Made by a program: the position numbers and the translations under genes. The notes under the pieces were generated by a model. It searched no databases. It had not been told where the DNA came from and worked only from the letters and a program-made list of their open reading frames with translations. A stretch of DNA of 64,000 nucleotides, taken from positions 167,726 through 231,725 of the forward strand of contig OY279575.1 of NCBI GenBank assembly GCA_958267355.1, in the 5' to 3' direction. The first letter of the stretch is position 1. Each line of letters begins with the position of its first letter. Positions 52,718 to 62,934 of this stretch are shown here, in pieces. Source of the DNA: an uncultured Alphaproteobacteria bacterium (GTDB taxonomy: Bacteria; Pseudomonadota; Alphaproteobacteria; JALCBB01).

Positions 52718-52791
52718 TAGCGGGGGAGGGACTTGAACCCCCGACACGCGGATTATGATTCCGCTGCTCTAACCAGCTGAGCTACCCCGCC
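52718..52791 (-). tRNA. tRNA-Met, elongator (anticodon CAT)
   Basis: Seventy-four nt: acceptor GGCGGGG with CCCCGCT, D arm AGCTCAGCTGGTTAGAGC, anticodon arm GCGGAATCATAATCCGC with loop ATCATAA, T loop TTCAAGT, discriminator A. This is the usual alphaproteobacterial elongator Met form; a lysidine-modified tRNA-Ile with CAT is the alternative. CCA is not encoded. Confidence 0.93.
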
Positions 52792-52881
52792 ACCTGTATC
52801 GGTAAATCTAGTGTAAAAAGCACTTTTTTTCTAGTTCATCTCTGTATGCCCGCTGACGCAGGGTTTGCTATAAAGGACAAA

Positions 52882-53409
52882 ATGACGAGCAAAATTCTTA
52901 TACGCAAAGCCCAAGAAGCCGACAACGCGGAAGTCATCGCCGTCTGGCAAGACGGATTAGAAGATGGCGCGGCAAGTTTTTTGCCTCCCCAGGCGGCACA
53001 GCAGGAAGGCTTGGCGGGGTTTCTGCCTGCTCCGCGGTTGGTTGTTGAAGATGGCGGTAAAGTTATTGGCTTTGCTTTTCTTAAGTCCTTTGCGGATAGT
53101 GCTAAAAAGTCGCACTACAGCGGAGTCGCAGAGATGAGCATTTACCTGCTCCGCTCGCACCACGGACACGGTATCGGCAGCCAATTGCTAGAAGCTCTGA
53201 TAGAAGCCAGCGAAGCCGAAGGCTTCTGGACTCTGCTGGCTAAGATCTTCCGTGAAAATACGGCGAGTCGGGCTTTGTTGCTCCGCTATGGTTTCAGCGA
53301 AGTGGGCACTTTAGAAAAGCTGGCAAAACAGCAGCACGGCACCTTCGCCAACCAATGGCGGGATGTAATTCTATTCGCCCGAAGAAGCGATACAGTTGGG
53401 CTAGGCTAA
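52882..53409 (+). CDS. GNAT-family N-acetyltransferase (phosphinothricin-acetyltransferase-like)
   Basis: 175 residues from the ATG at 52882, with AAGGA 6 nt upstream; an upstream in-frame ATG at 52846 has no ribosome site. Acetyl-CoA loop HHGHGIGSQLLEALIE near 105-120, then FRENTASRALLLRYGF, as in the phosphinothricin/methionine sulfoximine acetyltransferase group. Substrate unknown. It precedes guaB by 42 bp on the same strand. Confidence 0.85.
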   Translation: MTSKILIRKAQEADNAEVIAVWQDGLEDGAASFLPPQAAQQEGLAGFLPAPRLVVEDGGKVIGFAFLKSFADSAKKSHYSGVAEMSIYLLRSHHGHGIGSQLLEALIEASEAEGFWTLLAKIFRENTASRALLLRYGFSEVGTLEKLAKQQHGTFANQWRDVILFARRSDTVGLG

Positions 53410-54918
<1,509 letters not shown>

Positions 54919-54964
54919 CTTGCCCTAACCCTTAACGCGACTTTTTTACTTGGTGTCCTGTCCA

Positions 54965-55885
54965 ATGAACGCGCTGATAGCCGCCGAGCTTGAGAGACGA
55001 AAAGCTCTATGGGAGGAGATGAAAAGAATTTCTGGGGGCAATGTTCCTGCAGATAAAGTGCCTGTGTCTTTTGTAAGACAGAATGACATTTATCATCCGC
55101 AAGCAGGAACTTATGTAGATCAAGCCCGCACTTTGCCATTAACGGAAGATGGAATTGGTGCAACTATATCTATTCGGCTTAGGGGAAATCGCTATACTAA
55201 TTACATAAATGAAGATGGGGCTAAATTTGCTTACCCTGATACAAGCAATAGAGGTGCAGATAGGAATAGAGTGCAAGCGTCAAAAAATGCACAAAGATTA
55301 AACTTGCCAATTTTTATAATTATAGGTGATACAGCGAGAAAAAATGGAAGAAGTGTTTATGAGAGAATAGAATTAGCCAAAGTGGTTAAGTATGATGATA
55401 GCGATAAATCTTTTGTAGTTGAGTTCATTAATGAAACTCCAATTCCCCCCTCCACCGAAGAAACAGATGACTTTGAGTTGGAAGAAAGCGGGAAAGTAAA
55501 ATCTGCAAGGGAAAGAATAGGGCTAAGGCAGAGTGAATTTCGTTCTAGTCTTATAGAAAAATATGGACTCAAGTGCGCTGTTTGCAATGTGCGTCATCCA
55601 GATCTTTTAGATGCAGCACATATTGTCGCAAAAGCAGAACGCGGAACTGATGATTTGCGTAATGGAATTGTCCTTTGCAAAAATCATCATGCAGCGTTTG
55701 ACAACAATTTATTCGGTATAAACCCTGAAAGTAAAAAGTTGGTTTTTTTATCAAAAGAAATAAAGCAAGAATTAAATTTTCCTCAAAGAAAATTAAAAAC
55801 AGCAACAGGTGTATTGCCTAATATAAAAGCACTTAGATGGAAATGGAAAAGATTCCAAAAAGTGTTGAAGGAAGCTAACCAGTGA
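54965..55885 (+). CDS. HNH endonuclease with N-terminal putative base-reading domain
   Basis: 306 residues from the ATG at 54965; a TTG at 54950 would add five. The C-terminal HNH domain is intact: Cys204/Cys207 (CAVC), DAAHIVAKAERGTDD with His219, Asn233 and LCKNHHAAFD with Cys238 and His241/242. The first 165 residues, with GATISIRLRGNRYTNYINED, YPDT and NAQRLNLPIFIII, resemble the N-terminal domains seen before HNH nucleases in modification-dependent enzymes; this part is inference. Base composition is much richer in A and T than guaB and guaA on either side, pointing to transfer. It splits an otherwise common guaBA pair, with 13 bp to guaA. Confidence 0.85.
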   Translation: MNALIAAELERRKALWEEMKRISGGNVPADKVPVSFVRQNDIYHPQAGTYVDQARTLPLTEDGIGATISIRLRGNRYTNYINEDGAKFAYPDTSNRGADRNRVQASKNAQRLNLPIFIIIGDTARKNGRSVYERIELAKVVKYDDSDKSFVVEFINETPIPPSTEETDDFELEESGKVKSARERIGLRQSEFRSSLIEKYGLKCAVCNVRHPDLLDAAHIVAKAERGTDDLRNGIVLCKNHHAAFDNNLFGINPESKKLVFLSKEIKQELNFPQRKLKTATGVLPNIKALRWKWKRFQKVLKEANQ

Positions 55886-55897
55886 GTCCATAGAGCA

Positions 55898-57580
55898 ATG
55901 CACGAATTGGTTTTGATACTTGATTATGGGTCGCAGTTTACGCAGTTGATTGCGCGGCGATTGCGCGAAGTGGGGTGCTACGCCGAAGTTGTGCCTTGTA
56001 CTACGGCGACAGAAGAAATCACCAGGCGTGAGCCGAAGGCACTGGTGCTGTCTGGCGGGCCCAACTCGCTGGCGGGAGGCGAAAAGCAGTATAAAGCCGA
56101 CTCTGGGCTTTTTGCCTTGGGAGTTCCTGTGCTGGGCATCTGCTACGGACAACAGGCTATGGCTGAAGCTTTAGGCGGCACGGTGGCGGAAGGCGGAAAT
56201 CGCCGTGAGTTTGGGCGGGCAAGCGTAAAGGTGTTGCGCGACTCGCCATTGTTTGAAGGTGTGTGGCGGACAGGCGAGTCACACGAAGTCTGGATGAGCC
56301 ACGGCGACAAGGTGCAAACTTTGCCGCAAGGCTTTACGCCGATTGCTGAGACGGGAAGTGCAGTTGCGGCTATGGCTGACGAGTCGCGGCAGCTGTACGG
56401 AGTGCAGTTTCATCCTGAAGTGGTTCATACGCCCGCGGGCACGGAGTTGTTGCGTAACTTTGCGCTCCGTATTGCCAGGCTACGCGGCGATTGGACAATG
56501 GACTCCTTTGCCAGTGAGTCCGTGGCGGCTATTCGTGGGCAAGTCGGCGGGGCGGGGCGCGTGCTGTGTGCCCTATCAGGCGGAGTCGACTCAGCCGTAA
56601 CAGCGGCACTGGTGCATAAGGCGATTGGCGACAGGCTGGTTTGTGTCTTTGTGGATACGGGCTTACTGCGGCAGGGCGAGCGACAAGAAGTAGAGCGACT
56701 CTTTGCCGAAGGACTCGGCTTGCCTTTGCGGGTTGTAGATGCATCGGCGCAGTTTTTGTCGGTGCTGGATGGTATTTCCGACTCGGAAGACAAGCGCAAG
56801 CGCATTGGCAATACTTTTATTGAAGTCTTTGAGCGGGAAGTAAATCAGCTCCGTGGTGTGAATTCGGCAGATATAGATTCAGGTACTACGGATTCAGATA
56901 CTATAAGTTCAGGTGATATACATTCGGGTAGTACGAATTTGGGTAAAACGAGTCCAGCGAATATAGATTCAGAAAGGACAATTGCAAATTGGTTTTTAGC
57001 GCAAGGTACTTTGTATCCTGATGTAATAGAGTCGGTTTCGTTTCACGGCGGCCCATCGCACACGATTAAAAGTCATCACAATGTTGGCGGCTTGCCCGAG
57101 CGTATGAAGCTAGCCTTGGTGGAGCCACTACGCACACTTTTCAAAGACGAAGTGCGGGCATTGGGTGCATTGCTCGGCTTGCCGCACGAGTTTTTATGGC
57201 GGCACCCATTTCCTGGGCCGGGTTTGGCGATACGCATTCCTGGAGTTGTCACCGCTGACCGTGTGACTTTGCTCCAACAGGCGGACGCGATTTTCTTAGA
57301 AGAATTACGCGCCGCAAATCTTTACGACCAGACTTGGCAGGCGTTTGCGGTCTTACTTCCAGTGCGAAGCGTGGGCGTGATGGGAGATGCACGCTCCTAC
57401 GATGAAGCCATTGCCCTGCGGGCTGTCACTGCCACCGATGGAATGACTGCCGAAGCTGCACCTTTGCCTCACGCTTTTCTCAACCGCGTAGCGACACGGA
57501 TTGTCAATGAAGTCCGCGGCATTAACCGCGTCGTCTACGACATCACTTCCAAACCCCCAGGCACCATAGAGTGGGAGTAG
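55898..57580 (+). CDS. guaA: GMP synthase (glutamine-hydrolysing), with in-frame repeat insertion
   Basis: Converts XMP to GMP with ATP and glutamine. 560 residues. Glutamine amidotransferase domain with Cys82 (GICYGQQ), His172 and Glu174 (GVQFHPEV); ATP pyrophosphatase domain with P-loop SGGVDS at 227-232; C-terminal dimerisation domain ending in [11 protein letters not shown]. Between [14 protein letters not shown] and [15 protein letters not shown] about 35 residues are inserted, encoded by seven 15-nt units. The E. coli protein has 525 residues, so the insertion accounts for the whole excess. Both enzyme domains otherwise appear complete. Confidence 0.96.
   Translation: MHELVLILDYGSQFTQLIARRLREVGCYAEVVPCTTATEEITRREPKALVLSGGPNSLAGGEKQYKADSGLFALGVPVLGICYGQQAMAEALGGTVAEGGNRREFGRASVKVLRDSPLFEGVWRTGESHEVWMSHGDKVQTLPQGFTPIAETGSAVAAMADESRQLYGVQFHPEVVHTPAGTELLRNFALRIARLRGDWTMDSFASESVAAIRGQVGGAGRVLCALSGGVDSAVTAALVHKAIGDRLVCVFVDTGLLRQGERQEVERLFAEGLGLPLRVVDASAQFLSVLDGISDSEDKRKRIGNTFIEVFEREVNQLRGVNSADIDSGTTDSDTISSGDIHSGSTNLGKTSPANIDSERTIANWFLAQGTLYPDVIESVSFHGGPSHTIKSHHNVGGLPERMKLALVEPLRTLFKDEVRALGALLGLPHEFLWRHPFPGPGLAIRIPGVVTADRVTLLQQADAIFLEELRAANLYDQTWQAFAVLLPVRSVGVMGDARSYDEAIALRAVTATDGMTAEAAPLPHAFLNRVATRIVNEVRGINRVVYDITSKPPGTIEWE
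56863..56967 (+). repeat. In-frame 15-nt minisatellite inside guaA
   Basis: Seven consecutive 15-nt units of the type TTCAGGTACTACGGA start at 56863, 56878, 56893, 56908, 56923, 56938 and 56953, and encode [20 protein letters not shown]-like pentapeptides. Confidence 0.9.
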
Positions 57581-57742
57581 AACTTAGAACTTTCCCTTCT
57601 CTCCCCCCTGTTCTCTATGGGGACTGTTATTAGATTCACCCCCCTAGGGGCGCGAGTGGGCGTAATAAAGCTGGGGTTAAGTGTGCTAAAGTGGGGAGTA
57701 GGGTAACTGGGGGACGGGGGAAGGTTATAAGGGAAGAAGGTG
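57581..57742. repeat. Gap with half of the CCCCCCTAGGGG scaffold
   Basis: GATTCACCCCCCTAGGGGCG at 57632-57652, followed by GCGAGTGGGCGTAATAAAGC and G-rich sequence; the rest of the mosaic module is missing. No terminator-like hairpin after guaA. Confidence 0.75.
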
Positions 57743-58492
57743 ATGACTCAGCTTAACCAAAAACAAAAAGATCTGTGCAGTCAGTCCGAGTGGGATTTTT
57801 CGGATCTGTCTGCGCTGTTTATTAACTGCACCCTGAAACGCAGTCCTGAAGTTTCGCATACCGAAGGCTTGATGAAGATCAGCCAGGAGATTATGAAGCT
57901 TAATGGAGTGCAGGTGGAATTTGTCCGTGCCGTGGATGAAAACTTCGCCACAGGAGTCTGGCCCGATATGCGCGAACATGGGTGGAAGCACGATGGCTGG
58001 CCTGCAGTCTATGAAAAGGTCAAGCAGGCGAATATTTTAATTGTTGGGACTCCGATTTGGTTGGGCGAGAAGTCTAGTGTTTGCACTCAAGTTGTGGAGC
58101 GACTCTACGCCACTTCGGGCGATTTAAATCAGCACGGGCAATACGCCTATTATGGAAAGGTTGCAGGCTGTTTGGTCACAGGTAACGAAGATGGAATTAA
58201 ACACTGCGCGATGAGCGTTTTGTATGCCCTGCAACATATCGGCTATTCAATTCCGCCACAGGCTGACGCAGGCTGGATCGGCGAAGCGGGGCCAGGGCCT
58301 TCATATCTAGACAAAGAGTCAGGCGGAGTAGAAAACGATTTCACAAACCGCAACACAACGTTTATGACTTGGAACTTAATGCATCTCGCGCGTATGCTAA
58401 AAGATGCAGGCGGAATTCCCGCCCACGGCAATCAGCGTTCGGAATGGGACGCAGGCTGTCGCTTTGATTTTCCCAACCCAGAACACCGCTAA
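57743..58492 (+). CDS. NADPH-dependent FMN reductase / flavodoxin-like protein
   Basis: 249 residues, flavodoxin fold. Seen: SALFINCTLKRSPEVSHTEGL at the N-terminus of the fold, where FMN phosphate would bind, and ILIVGTPIWLGEKSSVCTQVVERL. GKVAGCLVTGNEDGIKHCAMSVLYAL and ADAGWIGEAGPGPSYLD are also family-like. It is probably an NAD(P)H:FMN or quinone oxidoreductase. GTG at 57740 and ATG at 57743 are adjacent; I use ATG. The Fe-S carrier gene starts 11 bp downstream. Confidence 0.84.
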   Translation: MTQLNQKQKDLCSQSEWDFSDLSALFINCTLKRSPEVSHTEGLMKISQEIMKLNGVQVEFVRAVDENFATGVWPDMREHGWKHDGWPAVYEKVKQANILIVGTPIWLGEKSSVCTQVVERLYATSGDLNQHGQYAYYGKVAGCLVTGNEDGIKHCAMSVLYALQHIGYSIPPQADAGWIGEAGPGPSYLDKESGGVENDFTNRNTTFMTWNLMHLARMLKDAGGIPAHGNQRSEWDAGCRFDFPNPEHR

Positions 58493-58503
58493 GGATGGGG
58501 CGC

Positions 58504-58875
58504 ATGCAACCCGACACGACACAAGACCATCCGTTGCAGGTCACGCCACGCGGCTTCGCCCAGATCGCCGCTCTGTCAAAAAAGAGTCAGCAAGATGGTA
58601 CAGGTGCGCAGGTGTTAAAGCTCATCGTTGAAGGCGGTGGCTGTTCGGGGTTTCAATACCAGTTTTCGCTGATCTCTCCGAGTGAGAAAAGTCCAGACGA
58701 TATCGCCATCAGCGATACAAAAACTTCAGCCCAAGTGCTGGTGGATAAAACTTCCCTGCCCCTGCTAGAAGGCGCAACTTTGGATTACACCCAAGAACTC
58801 ATCGGCAGTCGCTTTGTGGTCTCTAATCCGAATGCAACGGCTTCCTGTGGCTGTGGGGTTTCGTTTTCTGTCTAA
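58504..58875 (+). CDS. A-type iron-sulfur cluster carrier (IscA/ErpA family)
   Basis: 123 residues. The three conserved cysteines are present: GGGCSGFQY and the C-terminal SCGCGVSF. The family core LKLIVEGGGCSGFQY, DYTQELIGSRFVVSNPNATASCGCG is complete. AAGGA lies 8 nt before the ATG at 58504; an earlier ATG at 58495 overlaps that site and is less likely. It carries Fe-S clusters to apoproteins. It may be co-transcribed with the upstream flavoprotein and perhaps xthA. Confidence 0.93.
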   Translation: MQPDTTQDHPLQVTPRGFAQIAALSKKSQQDGTGAQVLKLIVEGGGCSGFQYQFSLISPSEKSPDDIAISDTKTSAQVLVDKTSLPLLEGATLDYTQELIGSRFVVSNPNATASCGCGVSFSV

Positions 58876-58942
58876 GTTTGTATCTCACACGTATTTCAAT
58901 CCATAGCTAAACAGCAACGCGAAACCAAAACGCGAAAATAAA

Positions 58943-59755
58943 GTGGCACTTAAAGTCGCATCCTGGAATGTCAATTCAGTTCGGCGACGGCAAGAACACA
59001 TAACCCAGTGGCTTGCGTCTGCCGCTCCTGATCTGTTGCTCTTGCAGGAGCTTAAATGCGAAGAAAACCAATTCCCGCTGGCTCTGTTTCAGGCACAGGG
59101 CTATGACGCTTTGCTGGTTGGGCAGAAGTCGTACAACGGAGTCGCAGTTGTCTATAAGCAAGAACTCAAAGTCGTTGAACGACTCCGCGCCTTGCCGAAC
59201 GAGTCGTCAGGACAAGCCCGCTACTTAGAAGTTGAGCTGGACTCGTGGATCATCTCCACGCTGTATTTGCCGAACGGAAATCCAACCCACAACGCCGATG
59301 GCTCAATACACGAAAAGTTTCAGCTCAAGCTGGATTGGATGCAATGCCTAGTTTCCCACGCCCAAACCTTACGCAAGCTTGAACGCCCCGCAATACTCGC
59401 TGGCGATTACAATATTATTCCTACCGCTCGCGATTGCGTAAATCCAGCCGATTGGCACAGCGATGCGCTTTATCGTTCCGAGTCGCGGCAAGTCTTTCGC
59501 CGACTGCTTAACCAAGGCTGGGCGGATGCACTTGACGACTTAAGCACAGGCAAACGCGTGCCGAGCGATACGACTCCTTGGACTTATTGGAGCTACCAAG
59601 GCGGGGCTTTTGATTCAGATAACGGAATACGCATTGACCACTTGCTGTTGTCTCCGCAAGCCGCCGATAGATACCAGCAGGGCACAATTGATCGGACTCC
59701 ACGGGCGGAAGAAGGTGCATCTGACCATACCCCCGTAATCGCCGAATTTATTTAA
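58943..59755 (+). CDS. xthA: Exodeoxyribonuclease III
   Basis: AP endonuclease and 3'-exonuclease for base-excision repair. 270 residues from a GTG start. Motifs: WNVNSVRRR (Asn), LLQELKCEENQFP (Glu), YLPNGN, LAGDYNI (Asp-Asn), WTYWSYQGGAFDSDNGIRIDHLLLS, and SDHTPVIAEF (Asp-His). The 67-bp gap upstream has CGAAACCAAAACGCGAAAA repeats. Confidence 0.95.
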   Translation: MALKVASWNVNSVRRRQEHITQWLASAAPDLLLLQELKCEENQFPLALFQAQGYDALLVGQKSYNGVAVVYKQELKVVERLRALPNESSGQARYLEVELDSWIISTLYLPNGNPTHNADGSIHEKFQLKLDWMQCLVSHAQTLRKLERPAILAGDYNIIPTARDCVNPADWHSDALYRSESRQVFRRLLNQGWADALDDLSTGKRVPSDTTPWTYWSYQGGAFDSDNGIRIDHLLLSPQAADRYQQGTIDRTPRAEEGASDHTPVIAEFI

Positions 59756-59814
59756 CGCAGACTTTAACGCAGGATTTAACACAGGACTTAACGCAGGATT
59801 TAGCACGGGCTTTT
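59752..59814. repeat. 15-nt minisatellite between xthA and rhomboid gene
   Basis: Four to five units of TTTAACGCAGGATTTAACAC starting in the xthA stop codon (TTTAACGCAGAC) and ending at the rhomboid start. Confidence 0.88.
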
Positions 59815-60495
59815 ATGCTACCGCTCCACGATACAGAAAAACGGGTCTGGATACGCCGCCCCTGGGCCACTTACGCCATTATGGCACTCTGTGTGCTGCT
59901 GTGGCTTCCGCAAGCCTTCGCCGACGACGCAGAAGCCTTAAGGCGGATAGAACAGACTTTCCTGACCTTTGGTGTGATTCCCAAAGAACTCGCCCTGCAT
60001 ACGTTGGTTTCTGCAACTTTTCTCCACGCAGGGTTTTTGCATCTTTTCGGCAATATGCTCTACCTGCATATTTTTGCTGACAATGTAGAAGATGCACTCG
60101 GGCATAAACGTTTTATCTTCTTCTTTTTGCTGTGTGGCGTAATCGCAAGTCTGGTGCATGTATCTTTGTTTTCCGACTCCGATGTGCCTTTAGTCGGAGC
60201 AAGCGGAGCTATATCAGGCGTGTTAGGTGCATACTTGGTGCTATATCCCAAAGCAAAAATTCTTGTGCCGATCTTGTTCTTTCCTGTCTTCATCTCGGCG
60301 TGGCTGGTGATTGGCTTCTGGTTCATCTTTCAGATCTTAAACTCCGCAGGAAGTGCAACAAGCGGAGTCGCGTGGTTTGCCCATCTGGGCGGTTTTGTCG
60401 CGGGCTTGGTGCTGGTCTTTCGCTTCCGCCGCAAGATTGCTCCGCTGTTTCAGGGCGGAGATTTGCCACGCGGTATCCGCCTACGCCGAGAATAG
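59815..60495 (+). CDS. Rhomboid-family intramembrane serine protease
   Basis: 226 residues, six membrane spans (about 18-35, 66-90, 100-120, 128-145, 152-172, 185-203). Catalytic dyad Ser130 (VGASGAISG) and His190 (WFAHLGGFVAG). HAGFLHLFGNMLYLHIFADNVED with the His/Asn oxyanion residues is also present. It would cleave transmembrane substrates in the inner membrane. Confidence 0.94.
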   Translation: MLPLHDTEKRVWIRRPWATYAIMALCVLLWLPQAFADDAEALRRIEQTFLTFGVIPKELALHTLVSATFLHAGFLHLFGNMLYLHIFADNVEDALGHKRFIFFFLLCGVIASLVHVSLFSDSDVPLVGASGAISGVLGAYLVLYPKAKILVPILFFPVFISAWLVIGFWFIFQILNSAGSATSGVAWFAHLGGFVAGLVLVFRFRRKIAPLFQGGDLPRGIRLRRE

Positions 60496-60543
60496 GGTAG
60501 GGGTTTCGCTATCGGCTTTCAGTATCGGCTTTCGCTATGGGCT

Positions 60544-61662
60544 TTAATCACGGGTCAAAGCCAGCACACGAAAATCACCCAAGCCATTTGTCTCCACAAG
60601 ATTACCTGCCGCCCGTGCCGCAGGTTCAGGCAAGGCAGTAGCGCGTTGTTCTAGTCCGTGGTTGCGTAAAAAATCGCGTTGCGTGGAAAGTCGTGCCACG
60701 ACTCCCGCGTTTTCGGCTACCCGCTGACAGGCAGTAAAATCTACATGCGAAGATAAATCCGTTTGCCCCAAGTGGCGCAAAACTTCAGCAGGCTTGTGTC
60801 CGCGTATCGCCGACAAAGTACTTTGCCCGCTCGCTTCTTCATAGCCGTAATCAATCAGTAAAGCTGCACCATTATGCACAGCGATTTGCTCGGCGATTAA
60901 AGCCACTGCCGCTTCACGCTGGGGAGATAGCTCCACGACAAAAGGCGTATTCCTGTATTTTCCATCGATTGCAACCACAGGCACAGGCGGACGAGCAGGC
61001 AAAAGACAAAAGGCTAACTTGTCTTGGTCTAAAGTGACTCCGCGTTCGTGCCACTTGCCTTGCGTAAAAACATACTGGCGGATTGGCAGTGCATCCAAAA
61101 ACTCGTTGGCAAGAAAAAATAAAGCTCCACGCGGTACAGTGCCAAGACTTTCGTGCCAAGTTGCTTCCACAGGTGGGGAAAGCGTAGCAAGTCGCGTTTC
61201 CTGTGCCTTGCGTAGCGTTGCGCTCGTCTCAATCAAGTGCGGCTGCACCGCCGCACAAAAAGTTGCATCCGCTTTGGCAATGGCTTGCCACAGGTCAGCA
61301 AAGAGTCGGCCTGTGCCTGCTCCTGCTTCGGCAAGAAGGCACGGGTTAGGGGTATGGACTTTCCGCCACTGGTCAGCAAGCCACAAGCCCAAGATTTCAC
61401 CAAAGACCTGCGAAGTTTCAGGAGCAGTCGTAAAATCGCCCTGTACTCTTCTGTCTTGCCCGCTGGGTTCGGTTTCGCTCTGTGGCGTGTCTGTTGTCTC
61501 CAAACTTGTCTCCAAACTTGTTTCCACACTTGTCCCCAAACTAGGGAAAGGCTCTGCCGTGGCGTAGTAGTGGCTCGTGCTAAAGGCTAGGAAGTGGTCT
61601 AGCGGTATCGCTCCATCGCGGCGTATCTGCCGCCGTAAAAGCTCTTCTAGGGATTGCGCCAC
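60544..61662 (-). CDS. SAM-dependent methyltransferase, MidA/NDUFAF7 family
   Basis: 372 residues. N-terminal IRRDGAIPLDHF, DFTTAPETSQVFGEILGLWLADQW, the glycine motif LLAEAGAGTGRLFADLW, and NEFLDALPIRQY mark the class. Family members methylate an arginine of complex I in mitochondria; the bacterial substrate is unknown. Residues about 41-52 (ETSLETSLETT) are a repeat from four 12-nt units at 61495-61542. It follows lgt on the same strand by 27 bp, the arrangement typical of alphaproteobacteria. Confidence 0.9.
   Translation of the reverse strand: MAQSLEELLRRQIRRDGAIPLDHFLAFSTSHYYATAEPFPSLGTSVETSLETSLETTDTPQSETEPSGQDRRVQGDFTTAPETSQVFGEILGLWLADQWRKVHTPNPCLLAEAGAGTGRLFADLWQAIAKADATFCAAVQPHLIETSATLRKAQETRLATLSPPVEATWHESLGTVPRGALFFLANEFLDALPIRQYVFTQGKWHERGVTLDQDKLAFCLLPARPPVPVVAIDGKYRNTPFVVELSPQREAAVALIAEQIAVHNGAALLIDYGYEEASGQSTLSAIRGHKPAEVLRHLGQTDLSSHVDFTACQRVAENAGVVARLSTQRDFLRNHGLEQRATALPEPAARAAGNLVETNGLGDFRVLALTRD
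61495..61542 (-). repeat. In-frame 12-nt minisatellite in midA-like gene
   Basis: Four consecutive units of TGTCTCCAAACT (forward strand), encoding SLET-type tetrapeptides, lie between the N-terminal motif and the DFTTAPETSQ motif. Confidence 0.9.
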
Positions 61663-61689
61663 GCTCTACGATAAAGATTAAGCACAAGG

Positions 61690-62934
61690 TCAAGGACGCA
61701 ACGGATCAATGCGCCCTGTCGGCAAGCACAGAAGAATAAGCCCCAAGACCAACATCGGCACAGATAGCCATTGCCCCGCCGATAAATCCCACCACAGAAG
61801 CCCAAGCTGTGCATCAGGCTCGCGGGTGTATTCAATCAAAAACCGCCCCGTGCCATAGCCCAACAAAAACCACGCGGATACAAGTCCGTGGCGGTAGAGC
61901 GCACCCATACGCACCAGAAGCCCCAAGAAGGCAAAGAGCAGTAACCCTTCCGCCAAGGCTTCATAAAGCTGACTCGGATGACGCGAGTCTTCTCCCGCGT
62001 TGGGAAAGACAAAAGACCAAGCCACATCGCTTGTGCGTCCGTATAGCTCGCCGTTGATGAAATTCGCAACCCGCCCCAAAAATAAACCAACAGTGCAACC
62101 CAGTGCTAGTAAATCCGTCAAAGCCAAAAATGGCACACCGCGTATCCACGCATATAAAGCCGCCGCAATCACCACACCCAACATACCACCATGGAATGAC
62201 ATTCCACCCTGCCACAAAGCTAAACTATCCATTGGGTTGGCAAAATAGTATTCAGCGTTATAGGCAAGCACATAGCCAAGCCTGCCGCCGATTAGAATTC
62301 CAAAAATAGACCAAGCCACAAATTCATCAATCGCCGCTGGCGGCACAAAGGTTAAGCGTCCATGCATTCTACGCGACTCGTTCGCCACAGACTTACGCCG
62401 CGATTTTTGCGCACGGCTATCTTGCGCATCGGATGGGGTTTGCTCGCTCGTGTCGCCTTTGTCACGCTCGCGGGTGCGTAATCTTCCCTTCATCTCAGCT
62501 TTTAAGGCTTCAGTGCGCTCCCGCTCTTCGTGGCCTGCTTTATGGCGATGACGCACCCGCGCCCGCCTGCCCGTGCGCCGCTGTGTACGCCGCCGCGTTT
62601 CCCGCGCAATCCGTTGTGCCTTGCGCTTGCGCTCGCGCACCGCGTCTTGAGTCGCCTCGCCCACCGCGTCTTCGCTGTCAGCTTCTGCTTCGCCAACGCC
62701 GACATGCGCCCACGATGGTCCACGCGCCCGCTTGTCGCGTTCAATTGTCCAATCGGTGATGGCTCCGTCTAAGCCGCCTGTTGCCGCCGCGTAAGAAATC
62801 CGCCGCAAGAACCACCAAGCCCATAAGGCTCCAACCAGATACGCTAGGGCATACCAGCGAAACGCCAGCGGACCGAGCGAAAACGCCACAGGATCCACCA
62901 ACGGATAGGGTAAGACTGCCAAAACCCACTGCAT
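61690..62934 (-). CDS. lgt: Prolipoprotein diacylglyceryl transferase with large charged insertion
   Basis: Transfers diacylglycerol to the lipobox Cys of prelipoproteins in the inner membrane. 414 residues, about 120 more than usual. Core motifs intact: FRWYALAYLVGALWAWW (span 1), the EFVAWSIFGILIGGRLGYVL segment, MSFHGGMLG with His248, GRVANFINGELYGR (essential Arg) and HPSQLYEAL. The excess is a very basic and acidic low-complexity block at about 66-190, rich in Arg, Lys, Glu and Asp, in the loop after span 1. Positive charge suits a cytosolic loop. The rest of the protein shows no sign of damage. Confidence 0.93.
   Translation of the reverse strand: MQWVLAVLPYPLVDPVAFSLGPLAFRWYALAYLVGALWAWWFLRRISYAAATGGLDGAITDWTIERDKRARGPSWAHVGVGEAEADSEDAVGEATQDAVRERKRKAQRIARETRRRTQRRTGRRARVRHRHKAGHEERERTEALKAEMKGRLRTRERDKGDTSEQTPSDAQDSRAQKSRRKSVANESRRMHGRLTFVPPAAIDEFVAWSIFGILIGGRLGYVLAYNAEYYFANPMDSLALWQGGMSFHGGMLGVVIAAALYAWIRGVPFLALTDLLALGCTVGLFLGRVANFINGELYGRTSDVAWSFVFPNAGEDSRHPSQLYEALAEGLLLFAFLGLLVRMGALYRHGLVSAWFLLGYGTGRFLIEYTREPDAQLGLLWWDLSAGQWLSVPMLVLGLILLCLPTGRIDPLRP
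62365..62739 (-). repeat. Low-complexity in-frame insertion in lgt
   Basis: About 125 codons of GC-rich Arg/Glu/Lys-coding sequence (RRRTQRRTGRRARVRHRHK and similar) without a clear period. It lies between two membrane spans of Lgt. Confidence 0.75.
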
